Notes under the pieces: model-generated
What the model was told of the DNA's origin: nothing
What the model saw: only the letters and a program-made list of their open reading frames with translations
Database searches by the model: none
Source: Sclerotinia nivalis
Lineage: Eukaryota; Ascomycota; Leotiomycetes; Helotiales; Sclerotiniaceae
Reading direction: 5' to 3'
DNA: 64,000 nt
NCBI GenBank assembly: GCA_029531795.1
Contig: JAPEIS010000001.1
Coordinates: 4,402,001 to 4,466,000, forward strand
Made by a program: the position numbers and the translations under genes
In this document: positions 11,831 to 22,804 of the stretch, one piece after another
Layout of the letters: each line of letters starts with the position of its first letter
Position numbering within the stretch: the first letter of the stretch is position 1

Positions 11831-14021
11831 TAGAACTTAGACGGGAGGATAATTGGCGGATGAATGAATATAAGTGGGGATGAAAGGGATCTCCCTATCA
11901 CGGTTACGAAAACGAAAGGACAAGTCACCCTTTTCTCTGGATATACTACATTGTCTTTACTTCACGAGGAGATGCAGATCACAACGTTAATGAGAGTGTT
12001 TGTAACTTATCTACCGCTACCAACCTGTCTGTAGCTAGGAAATTGGCGTCTGGGTATCATTTCTCTTTTATAGATTTTGCTGGGTTATGTTTTTTATTAT
12101 GTTTTTTTTTTCCAACCGAACTTCATCATTGTCTATCAAAAACGATACGAAGTTCGAACAGCGGAGGGCGATGCGATTGCGAAAGCGAATGTGAAAGCGA
12201 AAAAGGGGTTTCTGTGTATATGTCTATAATAGAAACGAGCGAATACTAAATACTATACCTGGTACATATATGACCTTGTCTTTTTTGATGGTGATTGTGA
12301 TGGTGAAGATGATTGATGGAATGGTGAGAGTGTTTTGTGTATATGACTTGTGCATGCGTATGTAGATCTGCAATGCAAGTGCTTGTACTCGAGCTGTTGT
12401 TATGATTGGATTGCGTAAATCGATGGTTGGTGGTTGGGTGGATATTTGTTTGGATTGGATGTTGGGGTGAAGATTTTGATATATGGAAATAGATACATAT
12501 GTTACAGATGATGTACGCAGGGACTCAGAGCTTGAATTAGTATTTTGGATTCGGATTCACGGAGTGTTGACTTGAAGAAGTAAAAGATACAGATCTTATG
12601 GTATACTACATAAATGAGTCGCTTTGGAGAAATTGCATAAAACCTGTGTAGAACAAGCGTTCTGCTGATCATCAATCACTCATCCAAGCATTCATCATCG
12701 CCGTAGTAAATCAAATTATCATTACTAGCTCCTACCACTACTACAATTGTCGGGATCATTGTCATATGATCATGTGACTTATAAGGGGTTGTACGAGCTC
12801 CTTAAATATATATTTAAGGAGCTCTCGTTCTTTCAATGTAGAATAGAAATAATCAAGAATAAGTTTTATCAAATAGACTAAAGTACTTTGCACTTTGAAA
12901 CCATACCATTTGACACCAACAATATTCATTCCCCCCTCCCTCCTCCTCCTCCCTTCCTATATAAATCAAAATTAGACAACAACTCTTAGACCATTGATCA
13001 TTTGGCACAAAATCCATTGTCATCAACGTACCTATAAACCAGTAATTTTCGAGTTTTGAGCTCCGATACGAAAAAGATGCAATAAAATGAATGCATCATT
13101 ATAAAAGAGATTTGAGATTCAAGTTTTACTTCTCATAAATAAGATATACGAGCGTGCGTATGTTTTTATTGTCTAGAAACTACCTATCTTTGTTGGATTT
13201 GTGTCACTATAGATCACGCCAATTCGTCTGGCCTGGTCTTGGAGTATTCCGGGGAATTTGGTTCGGGGTGTGGTTTGAAATGTGGTAGATATTACACAGG
13301 CTAGGTAGCTTGTTTTTTGGATCTGTTTGCGGGATGGGGATGAACTTCTTTTGTAAAGTATTTAACCTGTGCGGTTGGCATCTTTCACTTACTCTTATTT
13401 GTTCTCATGGCAAGGATGATTCTTCAGACAGCAAAAACCATACTTAGCGAAGTTCTTGAAGAATCATCGATTGATAAATCGTGATTGTGAGCGCAAGGGC
13501 AGTTGATTTCACTGGTGAAACAGCCCGATGCATTCTGAATGATGTTGATGATACAGCGTATGGAATCAGGAAAGTTCGAATGTTCCAACTGTGATAGCTG
13601 CAGAACTGGGAAATATCGCCTTGGTGCCTCACTGAACTACAGCATGCATATGGCTGTTTGACTGATGTCAGCTCTAGAAATGGAATGCTACCTTCTGATA
13701 CCACTTTACGTCTCGTATCCCCAATTACGGACTTAGTATCACTATGCTTCTAGAACCGATATTTAGTAAATGATGCATTGTTTGCAAATGCCCTCCATAA
13801 CTTCAATTTTTATTTCTGGTCAAATCAACACTAAAATCTCTTCCGATACTCGGCAATACAAAGCTAGCTCCCTACCCCCATCAGGCATCGTATCAAGTGT
13901 TTTGATCCCACAGTTACTTGCCCCTACATCGGAATGGTTATATCCCGCTGAAACTTCAAGATTGGCCTGTTGAGTTTGAGAGTCTTCACTCCTTCTACCA
14001 AACTATCCGCATCTTCAATGA
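11831..14021. other. Intergenic; GT34 3' UTR, palindrome and orphan promoter-like tract
   Basis: About 2.2 kb with no supported gene. It begins with the GT34 3' UTR, includes a G/T-rich stretch around 12270-12480, a 30-bp perfect palindrome at 12795-12824, and a CT tract followed by TATAAA at about 12930-12966. A minus-strand open stretch at 13444-13704 has no recognisable domain. Confidence 0.5.
12795..12824. repeat. 30-bp perfect palindrome
   Basis: GAGCTCCTTAAATAT is followed immediately by its exact reverse complement, with no spacer. Each arm is 15 bp and the centre is AT-rich. Confidence 0.9.
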
Positions 14022-15372
14022 TCAAGCGATAGTACCGCCAAGGTGATTTGAGGTGCTCAGATTCGGTGACCTCCTGCCCCTCAGTGTGTGCAAAATAATG
14101 GAAGGTATCCAGAACCTCCCCCATATAGTAACAAGCTTGTACTCAAGCAGCCACCAATTAGACTGCCCGCCAGTCTTTTCCCCATTCGCCTTGGGAACTT
14201 GTGCTTTCTCCAAAGCTTCTCCTCGGTCCACGCACCGTTGACTCCTATCCTTCTTCATTGCCCTGATGGTGTTTTTAATGAAGGAATCATATGCCTGTTG
14301 AACGCTAGGCCTGATGAGCAACTTTTGTATTCGATACTGAACAAGCATCCAATTGGAGGGCGGATGCTCTGTTTCTTTGGTGTTCAGAAACTTCTCATAT
14401 GGGTTGGCACGCGCGGTCCATGGCTCTCGCTTCTCCAATTTCATCTTGCGAACTGTACTTCTGACGAACTTTCCATGGAGATATTGGTACCTATAAATCA
14501 ACCTATCCAAATTGAACACGGCAAAATAAGTGACTAAAGCGACACAGGTGATTACAACTGCAAGAGATGAAAGACTAAATAGCTGATTATTGATACTCCA
14601 GACCGACTAAACTCAATTTAGCATATGAAAATGAACGTTATTGCATGAGCGAAGACCTACCATACAGAATGAAAGCGGAAGGAAGAAAATGCTCACAAAT
14701 GTGAGCAGCCGCAAATTCTGGTTCAATCGTGTAGATGCTTGAGTTTCCATAACGGCGCTCGCGTTAAAAAGCTAAAAGCTGTGAGCAGGCGAATATAGTA
14801 TTGATCTACCTTACTCACTCCATCTCTCAGGTATACAACCTCCTCAATCTTCCCACGAAACTTTTGCGCCATTGTTTCTAGCTCATTGAGTCGAGCCTGG
14901 ATCGATTGTCGATACACGGTCAAATTCTCCAGAACCTTGGGATCGGTCTCCGCTAAACCACCTCCTTCGGTGTTGACGAGCCTTTTAATCTGGGTAATGT
15001 TCTCCGGGATACTCACATCCAAAACTTTGAGTGTGGAGATTGCCAAGAAATATTTCTTCGAGCGGGAAAAGGCTTCGTCGTCTACAAGAAGGGTATCGTG
15101 GTAGTCCGGATAAGATAGGCTACCTTTTCGCTGACCAGATTATCAAAATATTCATGAATTTGAGACCATTTCGTGCTAACGTGAAGTAATGTCGGTCGCA
15201 CATACATCAGTATGGCTTCAAGCAGAGGCTCTGTTCCTTCGAAACTGAAAAGATCGGGGTTGGATTGGGTAAATGTTATCGGGCGAATCTCCAGCACACG
15301 ATGGTATGTGAATATTTCATTGTGAGAACTCAGGCCCAAGGCTGAGTAGCAGACAAATATAGCTGATAGCAA
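14022..15372 (-). CDS. CorA-like two-TM membrane protein, 5'-incomplete and possibly a decaying gene
   Basis: Read from 15372 downward, the protein shows helical sequence (PDLFSFEGTEPLLEAILMYV, then WSQIHEYFDNL), a coiled region (SIQARLNELETMAQKFRGKI), then the CorA-like C-terminus: ASAVMETQASTRLNQNLRLL leading into TM1 (LTFVSIFFLPLSFCM) and, after an intron, TM2 (LAVVITCVALVTYFAVF), with a basic cytosolic tail. Introns at about 14772-14818 and 14607-14660 are clear. Two problems: no ATG or convincing upstream exon supplies an N-terminus, and near 15124-15127 the frame shifts at a run of four T (A on the coding strand). Either a 67-nt intron ends at CTCGAAG, or one base is missing. Fungal relatives of this family are membrane proteins, often of unknown transport role. 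Confidence 0.6.
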
Positions 15373-18042
15373 TCACGCACTCTTAGGAAATATGCGAATT
15401 ACTATCTAAGTTGAGTTTTAACCGCTCTAAAACTCAACCGCCCGTATGGATTTTAATAAAAGTCTACCTTTGCCATATACATCCATCGGGTTGGTAGTAT
15501 GACAAAACTAAGGGCGTTATGATAAACGATTTCTGATATTCATGTTAGAAAAGGAAGCTTTTGCATAAGAAAAAAAAAACAAATTTCCATTCCCAATTAT
15601 CCTATATAATACTTTACGCCAAGTATCTCCAAAAATCCATCAACTCCATACCCACAATTGAACTTCCCATTACAACAGCCCCTCATTGGTAGTTGACCTT
15701 CAATTAATTCTTAAACAAGGACTAGAAAATTACAAACTATAAAACAATCATTCTTTCTAATTAACAAATAGATGTGTATGTTGAGACCAATCTTAGCCTA
15801 AATATGATGCTTGAGTTGATTAAATAGTGATGGTGAATTTGACAGTCCGAAGAAGCTCGCGTAAAAAGGAGTCATTGACAAACCATTCATTATTCTGTCA
15901 GACTTTCTTGAATTATATAGACATGACTGTAACAAAGCCATATTAATCATACTTTTGAGCAAATATCAAATATTATGGAGTGCTAGACCAAATAAGACCG
16001 AGGGTAATGGCCCATTTAAGGCACAAAGAACTACACACATTAAATAAACCAGCAGTTGTTTGAAATATCAAAAACTGTAAAATACATAGTGTGAGACAGT
16101 TGGATTACTTGGGCCACATACGTAGCTAGTTCATGGGCATTAGATCATATGATCCTTTGTAGTTAAATATAAAAAAAAGACTTCATCTTCCCTTTTAGAA
16201 TAATCAATCATTTTTACTAATCTTTTTGTATACCTACTATATACAACCCCAATCCATTATTAATTCTATTAATTATATTATTCGAAGTTTATACAATATA
16301 GTCTGATCAGTTTGTATCCTATTCCCCCTCGCAATATACTATTGGGACGCACGTATCTCGACCTACCTCTTTCACAATAGTTCTCGTGATCCAGAATGAA
16401 AACAATGATAATTGCAATCCGCTCCCAGATCAGCAGGACAACAGGCCGGCAAGCCATTTGGATATTGAAGACTGAAAGGTTGATCAGTCTCATTATCAAA
16501 GCGCAGTGGTCTGGCTCTCCGATATACCAGAAACAATCTGAAAGGGCATCATTTCGCAATATCCCATAATCAAAATTGTCTTGAAGAAGTGCTTGCTTCA
16601 AATGATGATGTCTCTTTTAGTAGTTTGTTGGTTTAATGTTCTGTTCCTCATTAGCATGCAAATGACTCAGTGAGAAGTGAATAATGGTTGATTGTGACTC
16701 AAATATCTCAAATATGGGCTCTGAAATCTTTGGGAGTTATGAAGGAAAATTACCACAAACTCCCCAGCAGCAAACACGCAGCGAAATCCATAACCTCATG
16801 CCTTGGTATCCATTCGCCTGCGATTACCACTAGCACTACCCATAATGTGCTGGGGTTCGGCTCCGCGACATGTGTGCCGTCATGAATATACCCACCCAAA
16901 TCCTCACATCTCAGTCTGGGCCACCATGGAGGATGGACACTGCAATAAAACTGGTGTGAACTGTCCAGCCTATCGCCGATCTCATCGAGTAAATGTACTA
17001 ACGGCACCTGGGACATCGAGGATCAGAACATGAGAGATGAAGTTGCTGCGGAAGTTACGCTCAAGCATCCACTGTTCCCCAAACAAGAGAACAGAACATA
17101 GAATCCGTCATTCGATGGCTCTGGGTGTAGGGATGGATGATAAATGGGCTATGAAAAGAAGGCGAAGAAAATAATCGACATTAGACAATGGTGAGAATAT
17201 TCCCCGGGGGCTCAAAATTAGGCTCCCGGGTTGCAGCGTTGGTTTAGATGAGTGGTAGATATGAAAATTTAGGTATTGGTAAGTCTTACTAGAAAAATGA
17301 ACTAGATCAATAAAGCAGCTACTAATAGGGTTCAAAAGCGATTTGAATCTATAAGAGCAATACATAAATTCTTGGGGATTTATGAGCAGCAACAGATCAA
17401 AGTTCCTTTTTTTAGACAAACGCTGCGTGAAGTGAGGTGAAGAAAGAGTGAACAACGAAACAAACATGCATAGAAGAGAAAAGAGGTCGGCTTTGGCACT
17501 TGTACAAACACTTCAACGACCTTTCGCATTTGAAATAATAAGTGATTGACAACTGAAAGAGAGATATTTGAGAAGCCTTGAGCATAATTTGGCTTTTGAT
17601 TTATAATACAAGGTTGAGTGAGAGGTGTATTGAGTTTAAGATAATACCTCTTCTCGGAAAAGAAACATCTTTGAAAATGAAGGTTTTCGTTCTTCTGGCC
17701 GAGGTAGAGTGTTTCTCCCACTTTCCTGCAACACATTTTGATGGAAAATTGAAAATAAGAAAGATCAAAGATCAAAAGGAACATTTTGAACCTCTTGGGT
17801 GTAACATTGATGCGATAATTTGTTTTAATTGAAATGATTTGGGAGTTTATTTTATAATGTCAAATCTTAGAATCTCTATCAAAAAATCGTAGTTTCGCAT
17901 GAACAAAGGAAGGAAACTCAGGGAAGGTTAGGCGAGAGCTCAATTCATTACGTCATCACCAAATTTCCCATCTGCGAAATTCAAGCTCCATATTCTCACC
18001 AACATAAGCAAGTCAATACCTCCCCGTAAGATCAGAATTGCT
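15373..18042. other. AT-rich intergenic, no gene seen
   Basis: About 2.7 kb, markedly AT-rich from 15400 to 16280. Open stretches at 16278-16601 and 16750-17016 (minus) and 17380-17784 (minus) have no recognisable domain or splice continuity. Part may once have held the missing 5' end of the CorA-like gene. Confidence 0.5.
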
Positions 18043-18810
18043 ATGCGATCATCACTACCACGGAGCCTTATGCGCTCATGTAGAACGACCTCCAGACGAC
18101 CCATCATCGTCCGCCACACAGCCATAGCTTGTCAAATCTGCCACCAGCAAACCACACCTCTTTTTCAGTCTCCCACGATCTCCTCCCACAGAAACGCATC
18201 CTCATCTACGAATCCCTCATCATCTACGTCTCTGGATCATACAACCACTTCTGCCACCTCACCTCCGCAAACCCATTACGATCTTTTTCCCATCACTCTT
18301 CCTCGCGGTCCGCCACCTTCGGGCCCCTTCCACATTGACGTTCGAGCGCTGCGCAATGAATTTCTCCGTCTGCAAGCAAGCGCACATCCAGATTTACATT
18401 CGTCGTCGAACAAGTCGCGCGCCGAAGCCACCAGTGCCCTCATCAATGAAGCATACAAAACATTACAATCGCCCCTACTACGCGCGCAATATTTGTTGGG
18501 GCTACAGGGCATAGATGTGCACGATGAGACTGGGAAAACCGGGGCAGAGGAGGGGGATAAGGAGTTACTGATGGAGGTTTTGGAGACGAGGGAGGAGATT
18601 GAGGAGGCGGAGGAGGAAGGGGATTTAGATGGATTGAAAGCTAAGAATGAGGAGAGGATTGCAAATTGTGAGGATGCGGTAGGGAAGGCTTTGGAGGCTG
18701 GGGATGTAGAGACCGCAAAGAGAGAAACGGTCAGACTGAGGTATTGGGTTAATGTTAGAGATAGCTTGCATGCGTGGGAGAAGGGAAAGCCGGTTGTTAT
18801 GGTACATTGA
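18043..18810 (+). CDS. Mitochondrial J-domain co-chaperone Jac1/HscB
   Basis: An intronless gene of 255 residues. Jac1/HscB delivers the Fe-S scaffold protein (Isu) to the mitochondrial Hsp70 (Ssq1 type) and stimulates its ATPase. Residues 1-75 are Arg/Ser/Thr-rich with few acids, fitting a mitochondrial presequence. The J-domain follows from HYDLFPI (78) and carries the obligatory HPD at 115-117 (QASAHPDLH), then EATSALINEAYKTLQSPLLR. The C-terminal helical bundle is acidic (EEIEEAEEEGDLDGL) as in HscB C-terminal domains, the Isu-binding part. A lone CxxC (CQIC, 30-33) sits in the presequence; animal HSCB has an N-terminal zinc-binding Cys cluster, but one pair alone is weak evidence of a relic. 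Assignment is firm. Confidence 0.93.
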   Translation: MRSSLPRSLMRSCRTTSRRPIIVRHTAIACQICHQQTTPLFQSPTISSHRNASSSTNPSSSTSLDHTTTSATSPPQTHYDLFPITLPRGPPPSGPFHIDVRALRNEFLRLQASAHPDLHSSSNKSRAEATSALINEAYKTLQSPLLRAQYLLGLQGIDVHDETGKTGAEEGDKELLMEVLETREEIEEAEEEGDLDGLKAKNEERIANCEDAVGKALEAGDVETAKRETVRLRYWVNVRDSLHAWEKGKPVVMVH

Positions 18811-19597
18811 GGGGGTCGAAGTGATAGCAGGAGTGAATAGAGGTGAGGAGTTTTTAACGACAACGAAGAATATTTTTGGTTACGACATGGACACGAAATG
18901 AGCAATAATGCCTGCACTGGTTTTCACCGAAACTCGCACAATGTGCGGGCATACAAAATGATCTTGGATCTACTCTGAGACCACCATTCCAACCGCGACC
19001 GAGCTACACATCATAATCCGAAGTCGAGCACAATTAGCATAGTGCAGTGAATCCAAAAATACGTTTTTACACTCATCTCAAGTACATATCATTACAAGCT
19101 TGCAGCATTCACAAAAGAGACAAAGGCTGCGTGCATCTGGCAATAGGTTTGGATGATGGTGTTACATGACCACGCCAAAAAAAAATAGAAATGGGAATTG
19201 AAGGTAGAAGGGATATTGAAAGGTACGACCAAAAATTTAGATATACCCGGCCTGAGCAATCAACACGGCCTCTTTTCAGTTCTATTTTGTATAATATGAA
19301 TCTCTTCTACACAGACATAACTGCGATCCGTTGCCGTCTATATGTTTCTTTTGCGCGTGGATGAACTGGCGGCCCTGAACTAATCTCTACGGCGACGCAA
19401 TCATTTCGAAGCCATCTTCAGCTGAATGGAGAGGTAGGACTAATTATGGAAGTTCGGCATTGGGCCGCTCCATAGCCATCACATACCATATCGAAGTGAA
19501 TATCGAGGTGATTGGTGGATCTATTCCGATCGATAGACTTTCGTCCTAGCTCGCCATGTAATGTGCGTATTAGTGTGTGCTTTTATGTCCCCTTTTT
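18811..19597. other. Intergenic between convergent genes
   Basis: The 787 bp lie between the stop codons of JAC1 (plus) and the HTH gene (minus), so this is 3' UTR sequence of both. No other feature seen. Confidence 0.6.
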
Positions 19598-20524
19598 TCA
19601 TGAATTCATCTGGTATTGACAATTCGGTTGACTCGTTGGATATGTCGTCTGATAGGGACGATAATGTTGAATTTGCGGCGAAGGTTCGACAGCTTGATTA
19701 ATAGCGTCAAGCGATTGATTGAGTCTTTCCACCATCCTATTATGTTCCAACAACGGCGCTAGCTCATATCGATTTGAAAGCGGAGCCGCATTTGAATTCC
19801 CATTGCCATTAGCCATAATCATATTTTCCCTCTCCTGTACCTGCATCACAGCCATCCCTAGAGTTTGCAATCCTTGTAACCTCTCAGACCCTTGCGACCT
19901 TTCTTCTGAATCCGTACTCTTGTTTCCATCCTCCACTGCTTGATCATCATCTTCCCCACCCAAAGCTCTCTTTCGAACCGCCCCAATACCTAATTTATCC
20001 ACCAACTCCCCCCTTCCCCTCCCCTCCATATCCACCTTCCCCACACTTTCTTTCTCAACATACAGTCTCGAATTCCCATACATCCTATTACTAACCCTAT
20101 GCGGAATTTTCCAAATACGAATCAACCTACACACCGTACTCTGGCCATACTTAATCCCCCATTTCTCCTCCATCAACCTCGTTATCTCGGCCTGTTTCAT
20201 CTCGGGATGATCCTCACATAATTTCGTCAACCACTCCTTAAGCTCTTCTTCCTTACCCCCATAACGAAATTTCGGTCCTTGCTTTTTACCCCGTTCGTCA
20301 ATCCCCGTATCGCGGATCTTTTCCTGGCGTTTACGGATTCGGATCACAGTTGTGGGGGTGGTGTTGAAGATGTTGGCGATGGATTTTAGGTCAACGGGTC
20401 GGGAAACTTCCCAGGCACATTCGATGGCTACTTCGATGGCATGAACGACGTGTTTTGGAAGAGGAGGAGCCATTGTTGTAACTTGTATGGGTAATTGTTG
20501 TGCGTGTTGTAGAATATCGCCCAT
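19598..20524 (-). CDS. Protein with two helix-turn-helix segments (putative DNA-binding)
   Basis: Single exon of 308 residues from the ATG at 20524 (MGDILQHAQQLP). The frame is open for 24 more codons upstream without an ATG, so an upstream exon is possible. Residues about 30-66 (DLKSIANIFNTTPTTVIRIR) form a clear HTH. After a basic linker (RGKKQGPKFRYGG), residues about 92-146 form a second (PEMKQAEITRLMEEKWGIKY then STVCRLIRIWKI). Two HTHs joined by a basic linker recall paired, CENP-B and Tc1/pogo transposase DNA-binding regions, but no catalytic transposase domain follows. The C-terminal half is low-complexity, acidic then Gln/Asn-rich (NGNGNSNAA, QIQHYRPYQTTYPTSQPN). Nuclear DNA-binding is inferred; the target is unknown. 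Confidence 0.7.
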   Translation of the reverse strand: MGDILQHAQQLPIQVTTMAPPLPKHVVHAIEVAIECAWEVSRPVDLKSIANIFNTTPTTVIRIRKRQEKIRDTGIDERGKKQGPKFRYGGKEEELKEWLTKLCEDHPEMKQAEITRLMEEKWGIKYGQSTVCRLIRIWKIPHRVSNRMYGNSRLYVEKESVGKVDMEGRGRGELVDKLGIGAVRKRALGGEDDDQAVEDGNKSTDSEERSQGSERLQGLQTLGMAVMQVQERENMIMANGNGNSNAAPLSNRYELAPLLEHNRMVERLNQSLDAINQAVEPSPQIQHYRPYQTTYPTSQPNCQYQMNS

Positions 20525-22804
20525 TTGTGGTGGATATCGAAAGGAAGCTTGTAATGCATATGATTGGGGCCCGGGCGCGTCGGTAGTTCTGATCACTAGT
20601 GCGTTGTGGGGAAATTATAGTCTAGCCAAATGAAGTTTTACTTTTGATGACTAATATCTCTTATTCTCACCGCAAAACATCAAGCCCTGGATATTACGGC
20701 TCGTATGAGGAACATATCAAATTGTCAGTCAATATGTGAATCAACTCGTATGAAATTTTATTGCTTTTTTCACACCCAGAAAAAGTCTATTTTGTGAAAA
20801 GCAAATAGTTAAACAGCAAGATCCTAGCAAGGCATGTGGTAATTGAGTATCATTAGTTTGAATTATGAAGATGATGAGCCAATGAATTGCAAAGAGAAAC
20901 TGCTTTTACATTTGTTGCATATCTAGAACCTCTCTTTTTGAGCCCTGTCCCCTACAAGTATGCTGGGTAGTTGCGATAGCTCGGGGGTCTAAAAGTAGAA
21001 GTCCACTAGGAGTAATGTGCCACATAGTTCTATGTGATAATCATTTAAGCATTGGAGTCTAAAATGAAAACGACAAGTTATAACTTTTTGTTGGATGTAA
21101 TAGTAGCGAATCTACTCTTTTCCCGCCACACATCAGGGAAAAGGCGATCAGGTACAGCCGCGCAGTGCGTTCCTGAATTCTGTATTAAAAAAAAGACTCG
21201 CCGCTATCTTCCATTAGTGCTATCTCAGGAATCTAAGCTTTTCTGAATTTCGATTGTTTTCGAATGCAGCGAAGCAGAAGATCCTGCCTAGATATTTTTG
21301 TCCTGGAAACAGATCACTTATGCGAAAGGCTGCGGAATATTGCTCTTTGGTTACTCCGGTATTGTAAGCGCAATTTGTTGCGACCAGCAAAACGTCGCGC
21401 CCATTTTCAACATTCAGGAGCACACCCGCACTTGCGATCCTTTGAAATTGACTTGAAACGAAAAAGTTTGGTGTTAGCTGAACAGAGCTTGATAAGCAGT
21501 ATCATTCATTCCATCGGCTCTCACCCAATTCACTATACCCTCCCAGCTTCCTTCCAATCGCTTTCATCTCACCCTTCCCGCCTCACCTTTTCCCGCTTAC
21601 AGCTCCCGTCTCCATTCCGCTCGCCCCAAAAGACAACCCTTATTCAACAACCTCCAAAACAACAGTGGAATCGTTATTGAACCTACGTAAAAGCAACTTG
21701 TGCGAGTCTTGGCCACTACCGCTGTAGCCTCAATGTAGCTTGGAAAAGTGTTTATTGGTCTAGTTGTGTTTCTTATGCTTACCTTTAGAAATCCAACCCC
21801 CAACTCTGTAGTCTCTCTTGAACAATGGAAGGAACCTGTCATCCTAATGCACTTCAATTCTTCCGCAAAATGATTGGAGGCACACGAAATATAGCTTGTG
21901 AGCTTCGTTCCGTAGAACAGAAATTTAGATAGGGTGTCTTTCTACTGCAATCATTTGAGCAGGATGAAAGACCGTCTAGCCAAGAAGCCCGAGATTTTAG
22001 AATCACGTGCTCTCCTCCTCCGTGGTTGGCTGCCGTCATCTAACACCCAGGCCTTCCTATTTTTGAAGTGCTCACCGCTCCTTTCGTTCAATTAGCCGCT
22101 GAAATTATCGAATTCATGTTCAACTTCATAGATTCGGAACCACTAGTAAAGAGATCCCGCTTGATGTACTTGTTTGTGCCACAGGATTTCACATTACCAA
22201 TATTCCTCCGGTCTCCATCATCGGCAAGCGTAGGAAATGTCTTGAAGTACATTCACTCACAACCAAAGACTTATCTTTCTGTGTCCGCTGACAACTTCTC
22301 CAGCATTTTCATGCTGCTGCCTCCCAACTTCAAAAAAAAAAAAAGCCACATCAACACACACCTCACTAATCTAATACGCAAACCCCTCAACTCAACAACA
22401 AAGTATATATGCACAACTCATTACTATAAATAAAACTTCTCAATTATCTTTCGCTTTCTCTGAAAACAAATAATCGAACCTAAGCTAAAACCGAATGAAG
22501 TTGGTATATCCTACAAACTCCAAGAAAGTAACGATGAGAAAGAGAAGAAAACCCAAGACGCCATTCTTTTCCTACCCGCGTGAATTCATTATACAATCCT
22601 CTAAACACATTAATTACCACTTGATCTCCTTTTCTATGACACAATCTGTCTCTGAGTCTTTGAGTATGGTAACTGGCACGACAATGATATTGAACGCCTA
22701 ACACCTTCCATCCAACCAATCATCCATCCAACCCACTAATTCCTTCGGCTTGCATTAATCATCGTGATCCATTCCAATCGTATTTCCAACATTTTCACTA
22801 AACA
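20525..22804. other. Intergenic, no gene seen
   Basis: About 2.3 kb between the HTH gene promoter and the 3' end of MPS1. Open stretches at 21264-21680 (plus) and 22068-22433 (plus) lack domains or a good start context. A (A)12 run is at about 22333-22344. Confidence 0.5.

Noticed and set aside
13444..13704. 86-codon minus-strand frame as part of the CorA-like gene or a HET-domain gene
   Set aside because: It lies downstream of the CorA-like stop codon and shows no HET motifs.
16750..17016. Minus-strand open stretch of 88 codons as a gene
   Set aside because: No domain, no supporting splice partners, and overlapping open stretches on the other strand.
17108..17784. Two overlapping minus-strand open stretches
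   Set aside because: Composition is AT-rich noise (Phe/Leu/Ser/Cys) with no motif or plausible intron linking them.
18276..18917. 213-codon minus-strand open frame
   Set aside because: Lies antisense to JAC1 and is open because of that gene's codon bias.
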